Positions 40,200-49,006 of a stretch of 64,000 nucleotides of DNA are shown here, piece after piece. Origin of the DNA: Kineosphaera sp032229625 (lineage in GTDB: Bacteria; Actinomycetota; Actinomycetes; Actinomycetales; Dermatophilaceae). The translations under genes were made by a program, and so were the position numbers. Each line of letters starts with the position of its first letter. Within the stretch, counting starts at the first letter, position 1. The DNA is taken from the NCBI GenBank assembly GCA_032229625.1, contig JAVTVZ010000063.1, forward strand, positions 1 to 64,000, read 5' to 3'. The notes under the pieces are model-generated. The model saw only the letters and a program-made list of their open reading frames with translations. It did no database searches and was not told the DNA's origin.

Positions 40200-41579
40200 T
40201 CAACCAGATGCGAGCGACAGTTCGGTCGCGTAGCAGCGCTTGAGTTCGTCGAGACGGTAGAGCGTGCCGGAGTAGACGTGGCAGTGCTTCTTGAAGCGCG
40301 CGGGCTGCTCGTCCAAGAGCATGCGCACGAGTGTCGTGCCCGAGGAGTTCGTGAAGACGTCCCATTGGATGTTCGCGCCTAGCGGCGCCTGCTGGTATCC
40401 GTACCAGCCGGTCTTGGCGTAGGAGAACGTGTCGTTCACGGGCAGTTGCCGGTCGGAGCCGCGCACCTGCAGAAGCGCGAGGAACGGGATGACCTCCTCG
40501 GCGTGCGTGAATCGGAAGACGCCGCGCACACCCGTGGCGGGAGCGGTCTCCATCGAGGTGAACACGTCGGCCAGGAGCGGCGCCGCCATGGCGTAGGTCT
40601 GCGTGCGGCCTGCCAAGGAGGGACCCTTCTCCAGGAAGTCCTGAGCGTCGGAGCGCAGGCCGAGGAGGGGGCGGGTCCACGCCGGAAGGAATCGTTCGTA
40701 GTCGAACGGACCCTCTGCTCGCAGCGCCGGGGAGATCGAATAGAGCCCGTAGACGATGTCGGTGGCGCCGGCCAGGTCCGCGACCTTGCTCTTGCCGTCC
40801 GCGGTGGTGAGCGTGATCTTTCCGGCGGTGAGGTCGGCGACGAACCCGCTCCCGAACAGGCCGGTGAGCACCGCCTTCTCCGCCGCGACGATACGCGGCT
40901 GGGTTTCGATCCGCTTCTGCGCCGCGGCGAGGCTCGGGTCGTCCTTGACGTAGTCGTTGTACGTGGTGTTCGACTTGTGGAAATACAGCAGACCGGTGTC
41001 GGGGACCACGTCACCGAGCGTCAGACCCGGTCGCGCCGACGCCAACCCCGCGGCGAATTCACGGGCGCTCGCCGTCGCGCGTGCCTCTCCGGAGGATTCG
41101 ATGCGGTATTTCCCCGACAGGGCCAGCGCTGCGCCCGCGCGGTCGGCGAGACGTCCGCCCATCTGTCGCATCTGGTCGCGGCCGAGTGCCGAGAGGTTGC
41201 CCCAGCCGATCTTCTCGTTGGCCGCCGCCATGCGGACCGTCTCCGCGCGGAAGGCGGCGCCGGCGGGAGTCAGCGATCCGGAGGCCGCCGCGTGATCAGC
41301 CATCGCCAGGCCGAGTTCGGTGTACTTCGCGGAGGACAGGCCGCGGGCACCGTGTCGACTCAGCAGCTGCGTGGAGACGAGCCGATAGCCCCGCGGCGCC
41401 GAGGACGCGATGTGCGCGGGGACGGTGGCGATCGCCTTCGTGCCCAACGGCTGGTCGCGGGAGTCGTTGCGTGGCAGTGGGGCGGGGGACTCGTGGGCGT
41501 GGGCGTTGGCGGCGCCTGCGCCGGCGACGAGCGTGACCACAGAGACGGCGGCTGCGAGGAGGCGCACATGAGGCTTCAT
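40200..41579 (-). CDS. Secreted histidine phosphatase, inositol polyphosphate phosphatase (MINPP)-like
   Basis: Encodes 459 residues. Signal peptide: VRLLAAAVSVVTLVAGAGAANA at the N-terminus, following MKPH. The phosphohistidine motif is LLSRHGARGLSS near residue 72, and the C-terminal catalytic motif is FTHAEEVIPF near 380, an HAE motif as in eukaryotic and some bacterial multiple inositol polyphosphate phosphatases rather than HD of phytases. These enzymes remove phosphates from phytate outside the cell. Two cysteines (HCHVYS, RCYATE) near the end may pair. GC content is below its surroundings, suggesting acquisition. The start is ATG 41579; the longer frame upstream is not needed. Confidence 0.78.
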   Translation of the reverse strand: MKPHVRLLAAAVSVVTLVAGAGAANAHAHESPAPLPRNDSRDQPLGTKAIATVPAHIASSAPRGYRLVSTQLLSRHGARGLSSAKYTELGLAMADHAAASGSLTPAGAAFRAETVRMAAANEKIGWGNLSALGRDQMRQMGGRLADRAGAALALSGKYRIESSGEARATASAREFAAGLASARPGLTLGDVVPDTGLLYFHKSNTTYNDYVKDDPSLAAAQKRIETQPRIVAAEKAVLTGLFGSGFVADLTAGKITLTTADGKSKVADLAGATDIVYGLYSISPALRAEGPFDYERFLPAWTRPLLGLRSDAQDFLEKGPSLAGRTQTYAMAAPLLADVFTSMETAPATGVRGVFRFTHAEEVIPFLALLQVRGSDRQLPVNDTFSYAKTGWYGYQQAPLGANIQWDVFTNSSGTTLVRMLLDEQPARFKKHCHVYSGTLYRLDELKRCYATELSLASG

Positions 41580-41647
41580 GGCGCGCAAGCCAACTCCAGG
41601 GGCGTGGCCGGCCCGGGGCCTGACGATGAACGGGCGATAGCCACCCC

Positions 41648-41698
41648 GTGGCCAACGCGGCAGGGGCGGTAGTCGGCCCCTACCTGCCGCGAGGCCAC
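41648..41698. terminator. Long stem-loop between PAP2 and phosphatase genes
   Basis: GTGGCC-CGCGGC-AGGGGC pairs with GCCCCT-GCCGCG-GGCCAC with bulges of two, four and one bases. It lies 80 bp past the PAP2 stop and may end that transcript, or sit in the leader of the phosphatase gene. Confidence 0.55.
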
Positions 41699-41777
41699 GC
41701 CTCTGCTCGACGAGCAGGCGGACGCTCCGCGCGAGCACGCGCGGGGAGACGCCGGACTCACACCGGCCCGGACCGGC

Positions 41778-42563
41778 TCACGGTTCTCGAGCTGCGGTGG
41801 CGCTGCGGTGGCGCAGCGTCAGCGTGAGCCGGTGGGCGGTGATGACGACGGTCAGCCACGCGCCGCCCATCGTCCAGCCGACGAGCACGTCGGTGAGCCA
41901 GTGATGCCCCAGATACACCCGTGACAGGCCCATGAGCAGCGAATACACGACGGCGGCGGCGACGACGGCCCAGCGGGCGCGGCGCGAGCGCAGGTGCAGC
42001 AACAGCAGGTAGGCGATGATCCCGGAGACGACGACGGCGTTGAGCGAGTGCCCGCTGGGGAAGGACGGGGACGTCTCGTAGGGCGGCACCGCCCACTCGT
42101 AGGCGGGCCGGACCCGCCCGATGTAGTCCTTGCCGACGATCGTCGTGGCCAGCGATCCCGCGGCGCCGACGACCATGAGCACGATCGGTGTGCGCGAGCG
42201 CCACCGCCAGGCCATCACCAGCACGACCGCGGTCGCCAACACCGGCATGACGACGGGTCCGCCGATCGTCGTGAAGAACGCGACGACCCGGTCCCATCCC
42301 GGCGAGCGCAGCGCCACCATGTCCATGAGCACCGGCTTGTCGACCAGGGCGATGCCCTCGTGCTCGGTGACCGCGTCGTACAGCTCGGCGGACAGCGCCG
42401 TGAGCAGCCCCATGACGAGCGCGCCGACGAGCGCGGTCAGCGCCAGCAGCGTCACCTCGCGATGACCGAGCACCCGCACCGCGGCGTCGGCGACGACCCG
42501 CCCTGCGGGGGTGCGCCACTGCGACAGTTCGCGATCGCCGATGCGGTCCTCTGCGCGACTCAT
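41778..42563 (-). CDS. PAP2-family phosphatase
   Basis: Encodes 261 residues with six membrane segments. All three acid-phosphatase motifs of the PAP2 superfamily are present: KDYIGRVRP near 151, PSFPSGHSLN near 172, and SRVYLGHHWLTDVLVGW near 218. Such enzymes dephosphorylate phosphatidate, diacylglycerol pyrophosphate or undecaprenyl pyrophosphate on the outer face of the membrane. Start: ATG 42563, supported by TACGGT six bases upstream. It faces away from the ABC transporter operon. Confidence 0.88.
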   Translation of the reverse strand: MSRAEDRIGDRELSQWRTPAGRVVADAAVRVLGHREVTLLALTALVGALVMGLLTALSAELYDAVTEHEGIALVDKPVLMDMVALRSPGWDRVVAFFTTIGGPVVMPVLATAVVLVMAWRWRSRTPIVLMVVGAAGSLATTIVGKDYIGRVRPAYEWAVPPYETSPSFPSGHSLNAVVVSGIIAYLLLLHLRSRRARWAVVAAAVVYSLLMGLSRVYLGHHWLTDVLVGWTMGGAWLTVVITAHRLTLTLRHRSATAAREP

Positions 42564-42569
42564 CCGCAC

Positions 42570-42575
42570 ACCGTA
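42570..42575 (-). promoter_or_regulatory. -10 box for leaderless PAP2 mRNA
   Basis: TACGGT on the minus strand, six bases before the ATG at 42563. Confidence 0.5.
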
Positions 42576-42592
42576 GCCCTACACCCACCCGG

Positions 42593-42598
42593 CTAGGC
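42593..42598 (+). promoter_or_regulatory. -10 box for the ABC transporter operon
   Basis: TAGGCT on the plus strand, giving a leader of about 67 nt before the ATG at 42672. Confidence 0.45.
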
Positions 42599-42671
42599 TG
42601 ACCTGCGACGACACGCGGTCGCGCGACCGATCGCCCGCCGCGACCAGGCCCTGCCACCCGGAGATGGGGAC

Positions 42672-43598
42672 ATGACGACACGCACCTCCCGCGCCACCCG
42701 CCACCTGACGTTGCTCGCGGCCCCGCTGGCGCTGCTGGCGCTCGCCGCGTGCGGCGCCCCCACCGACGGCGGCGGCGCCGCCCCGGGCGCGACCGGCGCG
42801 GGCACCTCGGCGGATGCTGCGGCGGGCACTGCCGGCGCCACGTCGGCGGCCTGCACGAAGGACTCGCTGGCGACCCGCACCCCCGGCACGCTGACCCTGG
42901 GCACGGACAAGCCGGCCTACCCGCCGTGGTTCGTCGACGACACCCCGGCGAACGGCCAGGGCTTCGAGTCGGCGGTCGGCTATGCCATCGCGCAGCGACT
43001 CGGCTTCGCCAAGGGCGACGTGACGTGGGTCGTCGTGCCGTTCAACACGGCCGTCGCGCCCGGCCCCAAGACCTTCGACCTGGACCTCAACCAGATCTCC
43101 GTCAGCGACGAGCGCCGCCAGGCCGTCGACTTCTCCTCCGGCTACTACGACGTGACTCAGGCGGTCGTCACCTACAAGGGCTCCCCGATCGCCGGCAAGA
43201 CGTCGATCGCACAACTGGCCGGTGCCGGCCTCGGCGCGCAGGTGGGCACGACGAGCTACACGGCGATCGTCGACCAGATCAAGCCCACGACGAAGCCGTC
43301 GGTCTACGACACCAACGACCTCGCCGTGCAGGCGCTGAAGAACCGCCAGATCGACGGCGTCGTCGTCGACACCCCGACCGCGTTCTACATGATCGGCGCC
43401 CAGCTCGACGACGGCGTGATCGTCGGGCAGCTGCGGCGGACCGGCGCGACGCCCGAGCAGTTCGGGGCCGTCCTCGACAAGGGCTCGCCGCTGACCGCCT
43501 GCGTCAGCCAGGCCGTCGACGGGCTGCGCGCCGACGGCACCCTGGACACACTGCAGAAGCAGTGGCTCGCCGACCAGGGCGCGCCGCAGCTGTCGTGA
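42672..43598 (+). CDS. Amino-acid ABC transporter substrate-binding lipoprotein
   Basis: Encodes 308 residues. Lipoprotein signal: HLTLLAAPLALLALAACGAP, with the lipobox LAAC at about residues 23-26. The mature protein is of the SBP family 3 (glutamine/glutamate/polar amino acid) type, with GQGFESAVGYAIAQRLGFA, FDLDLNQISVSDERRQAVDF and the C-terminal AVDGLRADGTLDTLQKQWLA. GGAGATGGGGAC upstream of the ATG. It is the first gene of a three-gene operon, and the permease start overlaps its stop by four bases (GTGA). Confidence 0.92.
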   Translation: MTTRTSRATRHLTLLAAPLALLALAACGAPTDGGGAAPGATGAGTSADAAAGTAGATSAACTKDSLATRTPGTLTLGTDKPAYPPWFVDDTPANGQGFESAVGYAIAQRLGFAKGDVTWVVVPFNTAVAPGPKTFDLDLNQISVSDERRQAVDFSSGYYDVTQAVVTYKGSPIAGKTSIAQLAGAGLGAQVGTTSYTAIVDQIKPTTKPSVYDTNDLAVQALKNRQIDGVVVDTPTAFYMIGAQLDDGVIVGQLRRTGATPEQFGAVLDKGSPLTACVSQAVDGLRADGTLDTLQKQWLADQGAPQLS

Positions 43599-44449
43599 CC
43601 GCCCCAGCCTGGACCCCCTCGCACCACGAGCTGCAGCGGGCCGCCTACCGGCGCTCGCGATCACGCCGCTCGGTGCTCCTCTCCGCGGCGAGCACGATCG
43701 TCGTCGCGCTCGCCGTGACGACGGTGCTCGTCTCCTCGCCCGGCTGGCCGCGCGTGCAGTGGACGTACTTCAACTGGGACAAGGCGGTCGCGTCGCTGCC
43801 GGCGGTGCTCGACGGCCTCTGGCTCAACGTGCGCATCATGCTCGTGTGCGGCGTCGCCATCGCCGCGTGCGGGCTGCTCATCGCGATCGCCCGAACGCTA
43901 CGCGGGCCCGTCTTCTTCCCGGTGCGTCTGGCCGGCACGATCTACGTCGACCTCTTCCGCGGGCTGCCGCTCATCCTCGTGCTGCTCCTGCTGGGCTACG
44001 GCGCGCCGGCTCTGCGACTGCAGGGGCTGCCGACGAGCACGCTCTTCTGGGGCTGCGTCGCGCTGATCCTGTCGTATTCGGCCTACGTCGCCGAGGTCTT
44101 CCGCGCCGGTATCGAGACCGTGCACCCCTCCCAGATCGCGGCGTCCCGCTCCCTGGGTCTCAGTCACGGCCAGACGCTGCGCCACGTCGTGCTGCCGCAG
44201 GCCGTGCGCCGCGTCATGCCACCGCTGCTCAACGACGCCGTGTCGCTGCAGAAGGACTCCGGCCTCATCTCGATCCTCGGCGTCGTCGACGCCGTGCGGG
44301 CCGCGCAGATCGCCACCGCGACCGACTTCAACTACACCCCGTATGTCGTCGCCGGCGTCCTCTTCATCGCCCTCACCGTCCCGATGGCGCGGATCACGGA
44401 TTGGATCGGCGCGCGGCAGGGCTACCAGGGAGCGGGAGGCCCGCTGTGA
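43595..44449 (+). CDS. Amino-acid ABC transporter permease
   Basis: Encodes 284 residues with a GTG start that overlaps the previous stop. Five or more hydrophobic segments are visible, beginning VVALAVTTVLVSSPGWP. The His/Glu/Gln permease family EAA loop is SRSLGLSHGQTLRHVVLPQA, which docks to the ATPase. LFRGLPLILVLLLLGYGAP is the family's conserved N-terminal motif (R-G-T-P-L-L-Q type). The stop overlaps the ATPase start. Confidence 0.93.
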   Translation: MTAPAWTPSHHELQRAAYRRSRSRRSVLLSAASTIVVALAVTTVLVSSPGWPRVQWTYFNWDKAVASLPAVLDGLWLNVRIMLVCGVAIAACGLLIAIARTLRGPVFFPVRLAGTIYVDLFRGLPLILVLLLLGYGAPALRLQGLPTSTLFWGCVALILSYSAYVAEVFRAGIETVHPSQIAASRSLGLSHGQTLRHVVLPQAVRRVMPPLLNDAVSLQKDSGLISILGVVDAVRAAQIATATDFNYTPYVVAGVLFIALTVPMARITDWIGARQGYQGAGGPL

Positions 44450-45201
44450 GCGAGGCTGCGAGCGAGCGGGAGCCGCTGCTGTCGCTGCGCGGGGTCCGCA
44501 AGTCCTTCGGCGACAACCTCGTGCTGCGCAGCATCGACCTCGACGTGCGCCCGGGGGAGTGCGTCGTGCTCATCGGCTCGTCGGGCTCGGGCAAGTCGAC
44601 GCTGCTGCGCTGTATCAATCTCTTGGAACAAGTCGACGACGGCATCATCACGCTGCGCGGGAGCGAGCTGACCGACCCGCGCATCGACGTCGACGCCGCG
44701 CGGGCGCGCATCGGCATCGTCTTCCAGTCCTACAACCTCTTCCCGCATCTGAGCGTGCTCGACAACATCACGCTCGCGCCGCGTCGCGTGCACGGGGTCG
44801 ATGCCGCGACGGCCCGCGCGCGGGCGCTGGAGATGCTCGACCGGGTCGGCCTGGCGGCCACGGCCGGCGCCCGGCCCGACGACCTGTCCGGCGGGCAGCA
44901 GCAGCGTGTCGCGATCGCCCGCGCCCTGGTCAACGACCCGGGGGTCATGCTGCTCGACGAGGTCACCTCGGCTCTGGACCCCGAGCTCGTCGGCGAGGTC
45001 CTGGACCTGCTGCGCGACCTGCGGGCCGACGGCATGACGATGCTGCTCAACACCCACGAGATGGGCTTCGCCCGCCGCGTCGCCGACACCGTGTGCTTCC
45101 TGCACGACGGCGGCATCCACGAGCAGGGCACCCCGGCGCAGGTGCTCGACGACCCGCAGCAGCCGCGCACCCGCGCCTTCCTCTCGCGGCTGCACGGGTG
45201 A
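44446..45201 (+). CDS. Amino-acid ABC transporter ATP-binding protein
   Basis: Encodes 251 residues with GTG overlapping the permease stop. Walker A is LIGSSGSGKSTLLRCINLLE, the ABC signature is DLSGGQQQRVAIARAL, and Walker B is VMLLDEVTSALDPELVGEVL. HEMGFARRVAD contains the switch histidine. It energises import of polar amino acids with the two preceding genes. The 50-bp gap to the convergent chemoreceptor gene shows no clear terminator. Confidence 0.95.
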   Translation: MSEAASEREPLLSLRGVRKSFGDNLVLRSIDLDVRPGECVVLIGSSGSGKSTLLRCINLLEQVDDGIITLRGSELTDPRIDVDAARARIGIVFQSYNLFPHLSVLDNITLAPRRVHGVDAATARARALEMLDRVGLAATAGARPDDLSGGQQQRVAIARALVNDPGVMLLDEVTSALDPELVGEVLDLLRDLRADGMTMLLNTHEMGFARRVADTVCFLHDGGIHEQGTPAQVLDDPQQPRTRAFLSRLHG

Positions 45202-45251
45202 GGACGGTGAGGACGCGGCCCGACGCAGAGCGGCCCTGCGGCGCCGGTTGC

Positions 45252-47192
45252 TCAGGCGCGCACCCGGAAGCGGTCGATGACGGTGGACAGCTCGGTGGAG
45301 AGCCGCGCCAGGGACTCCGCGGACGTCCGGGTCGAGGCGGCGGACTCGTCCGTGCGTCGCGCGAGGTCGGCGACCCCCTGCACGCGTCCCGCGATCGTGC
45401 GGGTGCCCGTGGCGGCCAGGCCGACGTGCTGGCCGATCGAGGCGGTCGTCGCGGTCTGCTCCTCGACGGCCGCGGCGATCGCGGCCTGCACCCCGCTCAT
45501 CTGCGCGACGGTCGACCCGACCGCCTCGATGCGGCTCGACGCGGCGCGGGTGTCCTCGCGCAGCCGCTCGACCCGCCGGCCGATGTCCTCCGTGGCGGCC
45601 GTCGTCTCCTGCGCGAGATCCTTGACCTCGCCGGCGACCACGGCGAAGCCCTTACCCGCCTCGCCGGCCCGGGCCGCCTCGATCGTCGCGTTGAGGGCGA
45701 GCAGATTCGTCTGCTCGGAGATCGCCGCGACCGACTTGAGCACCTCGTCGATGCGGCCGCTGGACTGCTCGAGCTCGGCGATCGTGTCGGCCGCCTCCTG
45801 CGCGCTGGCCACGGCGGTGTCGACGATCTGCTGCGCGGCGTGCGCGGACCGGGCGATCTCGTCGATCGCGGCGCGCAGTTCCTCCCCGGCCGTCGCGAGT
45901 TCGTCAACATCGCGGGACACCTCGCCGGCCGAGCTCGACGCTTCGTCGGCGCGTGACGCCGAGTCCGCGGCGTGGGACTGCAGGTCGACGGCCACGCCGC
46001 CGAGGGCGCGGGCGGAGGTCGACAACTCGTGTGCGGCGCCGCGCATCGTGCGCAGGGCGTCCTCCATCGAGTCCATGGCGGTGTTCAGCGCACCGCCCAT
46101 CACGTTGATCTCGTCGCGCCCCTCGACGACGAATCGCTCGTCGAGCCGCCCTTCGCGCAGTCCCGTCAGGACGACCTCGATGCGGCGCAGGCCGCGCAGG
46201 ATCGAGCGCACCGTCCACCACAGGAGCGCGGCGGTCGCGGCCGCGACGAGCGCGAGCGCGAGCGCGACGAGCCAGACCGTGCGGCTCGCGTCGTCGGCCA
46301 ACTGCTGCGCCTGCTGCCCGACGTGCTCCTGCTGGTGGTGCTCGAGGTCGCGCATCTGATCGATGTAGGCGGAGGCGGTGGCGAACCACGCACTGGGCGC
46401 CATCGTGAAGTCGCCGCTCTTGGCCAGCGCCGCGGTCTCGATCTGCGCGACCTGCCGGCCCGACGGCGACTCCTGCAGCGTCGTGGTCTGCGCGGCCGCG
46501 TCCGGCCCGCCGAGGAATTCGTACATCGACAGATACGCGGCGCGCTGGTTGGACAGGCCGGTGATCCGCGCGGCCTGCCCGGCCGCGAAGCGGTCGACGG
46601 CGAAGGCGGCCGTCAGCTGCGCCCGCTCCAACCCGGTGTTCTCCTTCGCCCAGGCGAGGGCGGCCATCGCCCCGAGGTCGCGGGTCATGTCGGCGTCCCC
46701 GGTGGCGTAGGTGACCGACGCCATCCCCGTCAGCAGTGCGTCGACGGCGCTGGTGTATCCGGCCAGATACTGCGCGACCGGCCGCTCGAAGCGGTCGACG
46801 CTGTCCCGCTGCCCGACGGCCGTCGCGGTCGACTCCAACGCGGTCTGCGCGCCGGCCCGCACGTCCTGGGGCAGCGACTCCTCCCGCCCGACGTAGTCGG
46901 TGAGCGCGCTCCGCGCCGTGTCCGTGGCCGCGCGGGCCGCGGTGAGCTCGGTGCCCATCGACGCGCCGCGTGAGGTGACGAAGCCCGAGGTGGTGCCACG
47001 CTCGACCTGCAGGGCGTGGACGAGGTCGGTGAGCCCGGTGGACAGCCCGACGAGCCGCACGAGCTGGGCGGTCTCGGCGCGCTCGGCCAGCACCGAGCGC
47101 ATCGAGGTCGCCCCGATGAGCAAGAGGGCGACGAGCGGCAGCAGACCGAGCGCCAGCAGGCGCGTGCGGATGGAGAGGCGCTGTGCAGACAC
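45252..47192 (-). CDS. Methyl-accepting chemotaxis-type receptor with NIT sensor domain
   Basis: Encodes 646 residues. Order: helix 1 (LLALGLLPLVALLLIGATS), an extracytoplasmic nitrate/nitrite-sensing-like NIT domain (residues about 35-300), helix 2 (VWLVALALALVAAATAALLW), HAMP (GLRRIEVVLTGLREGRLDER), and a signalling domain whose hairpin tip reads ISEQTNLLALNATIEAARAG, the core of the MCP tip (consensus E-Q-T-N-L-L-A-L-N-A-A-I-E-A-A-R). A GTG start at 47192 has GAAAGGGG upstream. No cheA, cheW or flagellar gene is in the window. The ligand is not proven to be nitrate. Confidence 0.9.
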   Translation of the reverse strand: MSAQRLSIRTRLLALGLLPLVALLLIGATSMRSVLAERAETAQLVRLVGLSTGLTDLVHALQVERGTTSGFVTSRGASMGTELTAARAATDTARSALTDYVGREESLPQDVRAGAQTALESTATAVGQRDSVDRFERPVAQYLAGYTSAVDALLTGMASVTYATGDADMTRDLGAMAALAWAKENTGLERAQLTAAFAVDRFAAGQAARITGLSNQRAAYLSMYEFLGGPDAAAQTTTLQESPSGRQVAQIETAALAKSGDFTMAPSAWFATASAYIDQMRDLEHHQQEHVGQQAQQLADDASRTVWLVALALALVAAATAALLWWTVRSILRGLRRIEVVLTGLREGRLDERFVVEGRDEINVMGGALNTAMDSMEDALRTMRGAAHELSTSARALGGVAVDLQSHAADSASRADEASSSAGEVSRDVDELATAGEELRAAIDEIARSAHAAQQIVDTAVASAQEAADTIAELEQSSGRIDEVLKSVAAISEQTNLLALNATIEAARAGEAGKGFAVVAGEVKDLAQETTAATEDIGRRVERLREDTRAASSRIEAVGSTVAQMSGVQAAIAAAVEEQTATTASIGQHVGLAATGTRTIAGRVQGVADLARRTDESAASTRTSAESLARLSTELSTVIDRFRVRA

Positions 47193-47477
47193 GAGGGGCC
47201 CCTTTCACGGGTCATCGAGGTGACGCCCAGGGCCCGTCCAGGTGATATCCGGGCTGCGTCGAGCCGGCCCGGCACGGAGCGCACGGCCGCTGACCTGGGC
47301 TTTCACGGCTCGCCTCCGGGGTTACGTATCGGCCGTCCGCGCGGCCCGCCGCAGCGTTTCGTCCGACCTTTCCCCGGTCCGTGCGCCGGGAGACCGCGGG
47401 CCGGGTCCCGGGTGCGGCGGTCGCCGATGTGTTTCTCGCAGCTAGCCATTGCCGGCTGCGGCGGTGAATCTAGAGGG
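47193..47477. other. 285-bp divergent region between MCP and zwf
   Basis: No promoter, riboswitch or repeat could be recognised with confidence. GTGAAAG occurs twice on the minus strand. I tested for a c-di-GMP riboswitch and found no match. Confidence 0.4.
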
Positions 47478-48901
47478 ATGACCGCCCCCGCGACCGTCGT
47501 GCTCTTCGGCGCCACCGGAGACCTGAGCAAGCGCAAGCTCATCCCCGGACTGTTCCACCTCTTCGGCTCCCAGCTGCTCGACGACCTGCGGATCGTCGGC
47601 ACGGCGCTGGACGAGCTGAGCGCCGACGCCTTCCGCGACCTGGCGCTGGAGTCGATCCGGCAGTTCGGCACCCGCAAGTCCATCGAGGAGGAGCGGCTCG
47701 CCGAGTTCGTGCGGCGCATCGACTACGTGCCGACGTCCGCGGGCCCGGAGGCGCTGCGGGCCGCGGTCCTGGCCGCGGAGGAGCTGCTGCCCGGCGACCA
47801 CAGCTGCGACTGCACTACCTGTCGGTCCCGCCGAAGGCCGCGCTCGCGGCCGTCGACATGATCGGCAAGGCGCGCCTGGTCAAGCGCAGCCGCATCATCA
47901 TGGAGAAGCCCTTCGGCACCGACCTGGCGTCGGCGGTGAGCCTCAACCGGCAGCTGCACCTGACGTTCGACGAGGAGCAGATCTTCCGCATCGACCACTT
48001 CCTGGGCAAGGAGGCGGCGCAGAACATCCTCGCGTTCCGCTTCGCCAACGGCCTCTTCGAGCCGATCTGGCACCGCAACCACATCGACCACGTGCAGATC
48101 GACGTGCCCGAGACCCTCGGCCTGACCCAGCGCGGCGACTTCTACGAGCACACCGGCGCCTACCGCGACATGGTCGTCACGCACCTCTTCCAGGTGCTCG
48201 CGTTCACCGCGATGGAGCCGCCGACCGCGTTGGAGCCCAAGGCGATCAGCCGGGAGAAGAACAAGGTCTTCCGCTCGATGCTGCCCATCGAGCCGCAGAA
48301 CGTCGTCCGCGGTCAGTACGTCGGCTACAAGGACGAACCGGGCGTGCGGGCCGACTCCGAGACCGAGACGTTTGTCGCGCTCACCTGCTACATCGACAAC
48401 TGGCGGTGGGCGGGCGTGCCGTTCTTCCTGCGCACCGGCAAGCGTATGGCCGAGGGCGCGCGGATCATCTCCATCGCCTTCAAGGAGCCGCCGCGCTCGA
48501 TGTTCCCGCCGGGCTCCGGGGTCGGCGACCACGGCCCCGACCACCTGACGTTCGACCTGTCGGACCAGCCGCGGATGTCGCTGTCGTTCTACGGCAAGCA
48601 TCCCGGGCCGGGCTACCGGCTCGACAAGCTGTCGATGCAGTTCGCGATGGAGCGGACCAACTGGGCCGGGTCGATCCTGGAGGCCTACGAGCGGCTCATC
48701 TACGACGCGGTGCGCGGCGACAGCACGCTCTTCACGACCGCCAGCGGCATCGAGCGACTGTGGGAGGTCAGCGAGCCCCTCCTGGAGAACCCGCCGGTCG
48801 TGCGGCCCTACCAGCCCGGGTCGTGGGGGCCGAACCGGATCCACCAGCTCGTCGCGCCCTTCTCGTGGCGGCTGCCCTTCGAACGCGCCTGGCGCGACTG
48901 A
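47478..48901 (+). pseudogene. zwf: Frameshifted glucose-6-phosphate dehydrogenase gene
   Basis: Two frames together give a complete G6PDH of about 474 residues. The first (47478 to about 47805) has the NADP-binding start VLFGATGDLSKRKLIPGLFH and runs to LLPGDH. The second continues from about 47806 with QLRLHYLSVPPKAALAAVDM in a different frame and includes KPFGTDLASA, the catalytic RIDHFLGKEAAQNILAFRF and the C-terminal LFTTASGIERLWEVSEPLLE. One base is missing relative to an intact gene between 47795 and 47812. It belongs to the second, monocistronic zwf type. It is either a true pseudogene or a sequencing error; no slippery sequence suggests programmed shifting. Confidence 0.8.
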
Positions 48902-48939
48902 GCGATGGCGCGCGTCCGGCGCGACCGAGGGCACGCGCG

Positions 48940-48974
48940 GCGGGCGGTGCGCCCGTGATAGGTGCACCGCCCGC
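48940..48974. terminator. Terminator between zwf and DUF349 gene
   Basis: 11-bp stem GCGGGCGGTGC / GCACCGCCCGC with a 13-base loop, between convergent genes. Confidence 0.75.
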
Positions 48975-49006
48975 TCGGGTCGATTCTCGCGTCGTCTCCT
49001 GCGAGG

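Noticed and set aside
47193..47477. c-di-GMP riboswitch before the chemoreceptor gene
   Set aside because: The GTGAAAGCCC segment on the minus strand resembles a part of GEMM-I, but the GCAAACC and ACGCAAAGCC elements are absent.
47795..47812. Programmed ribosomal frameshift in zwf
   Set aside because: No slippery heptamer, no downstream pseudoknot and no family precedent; a mutation or base-calling error is simpler.
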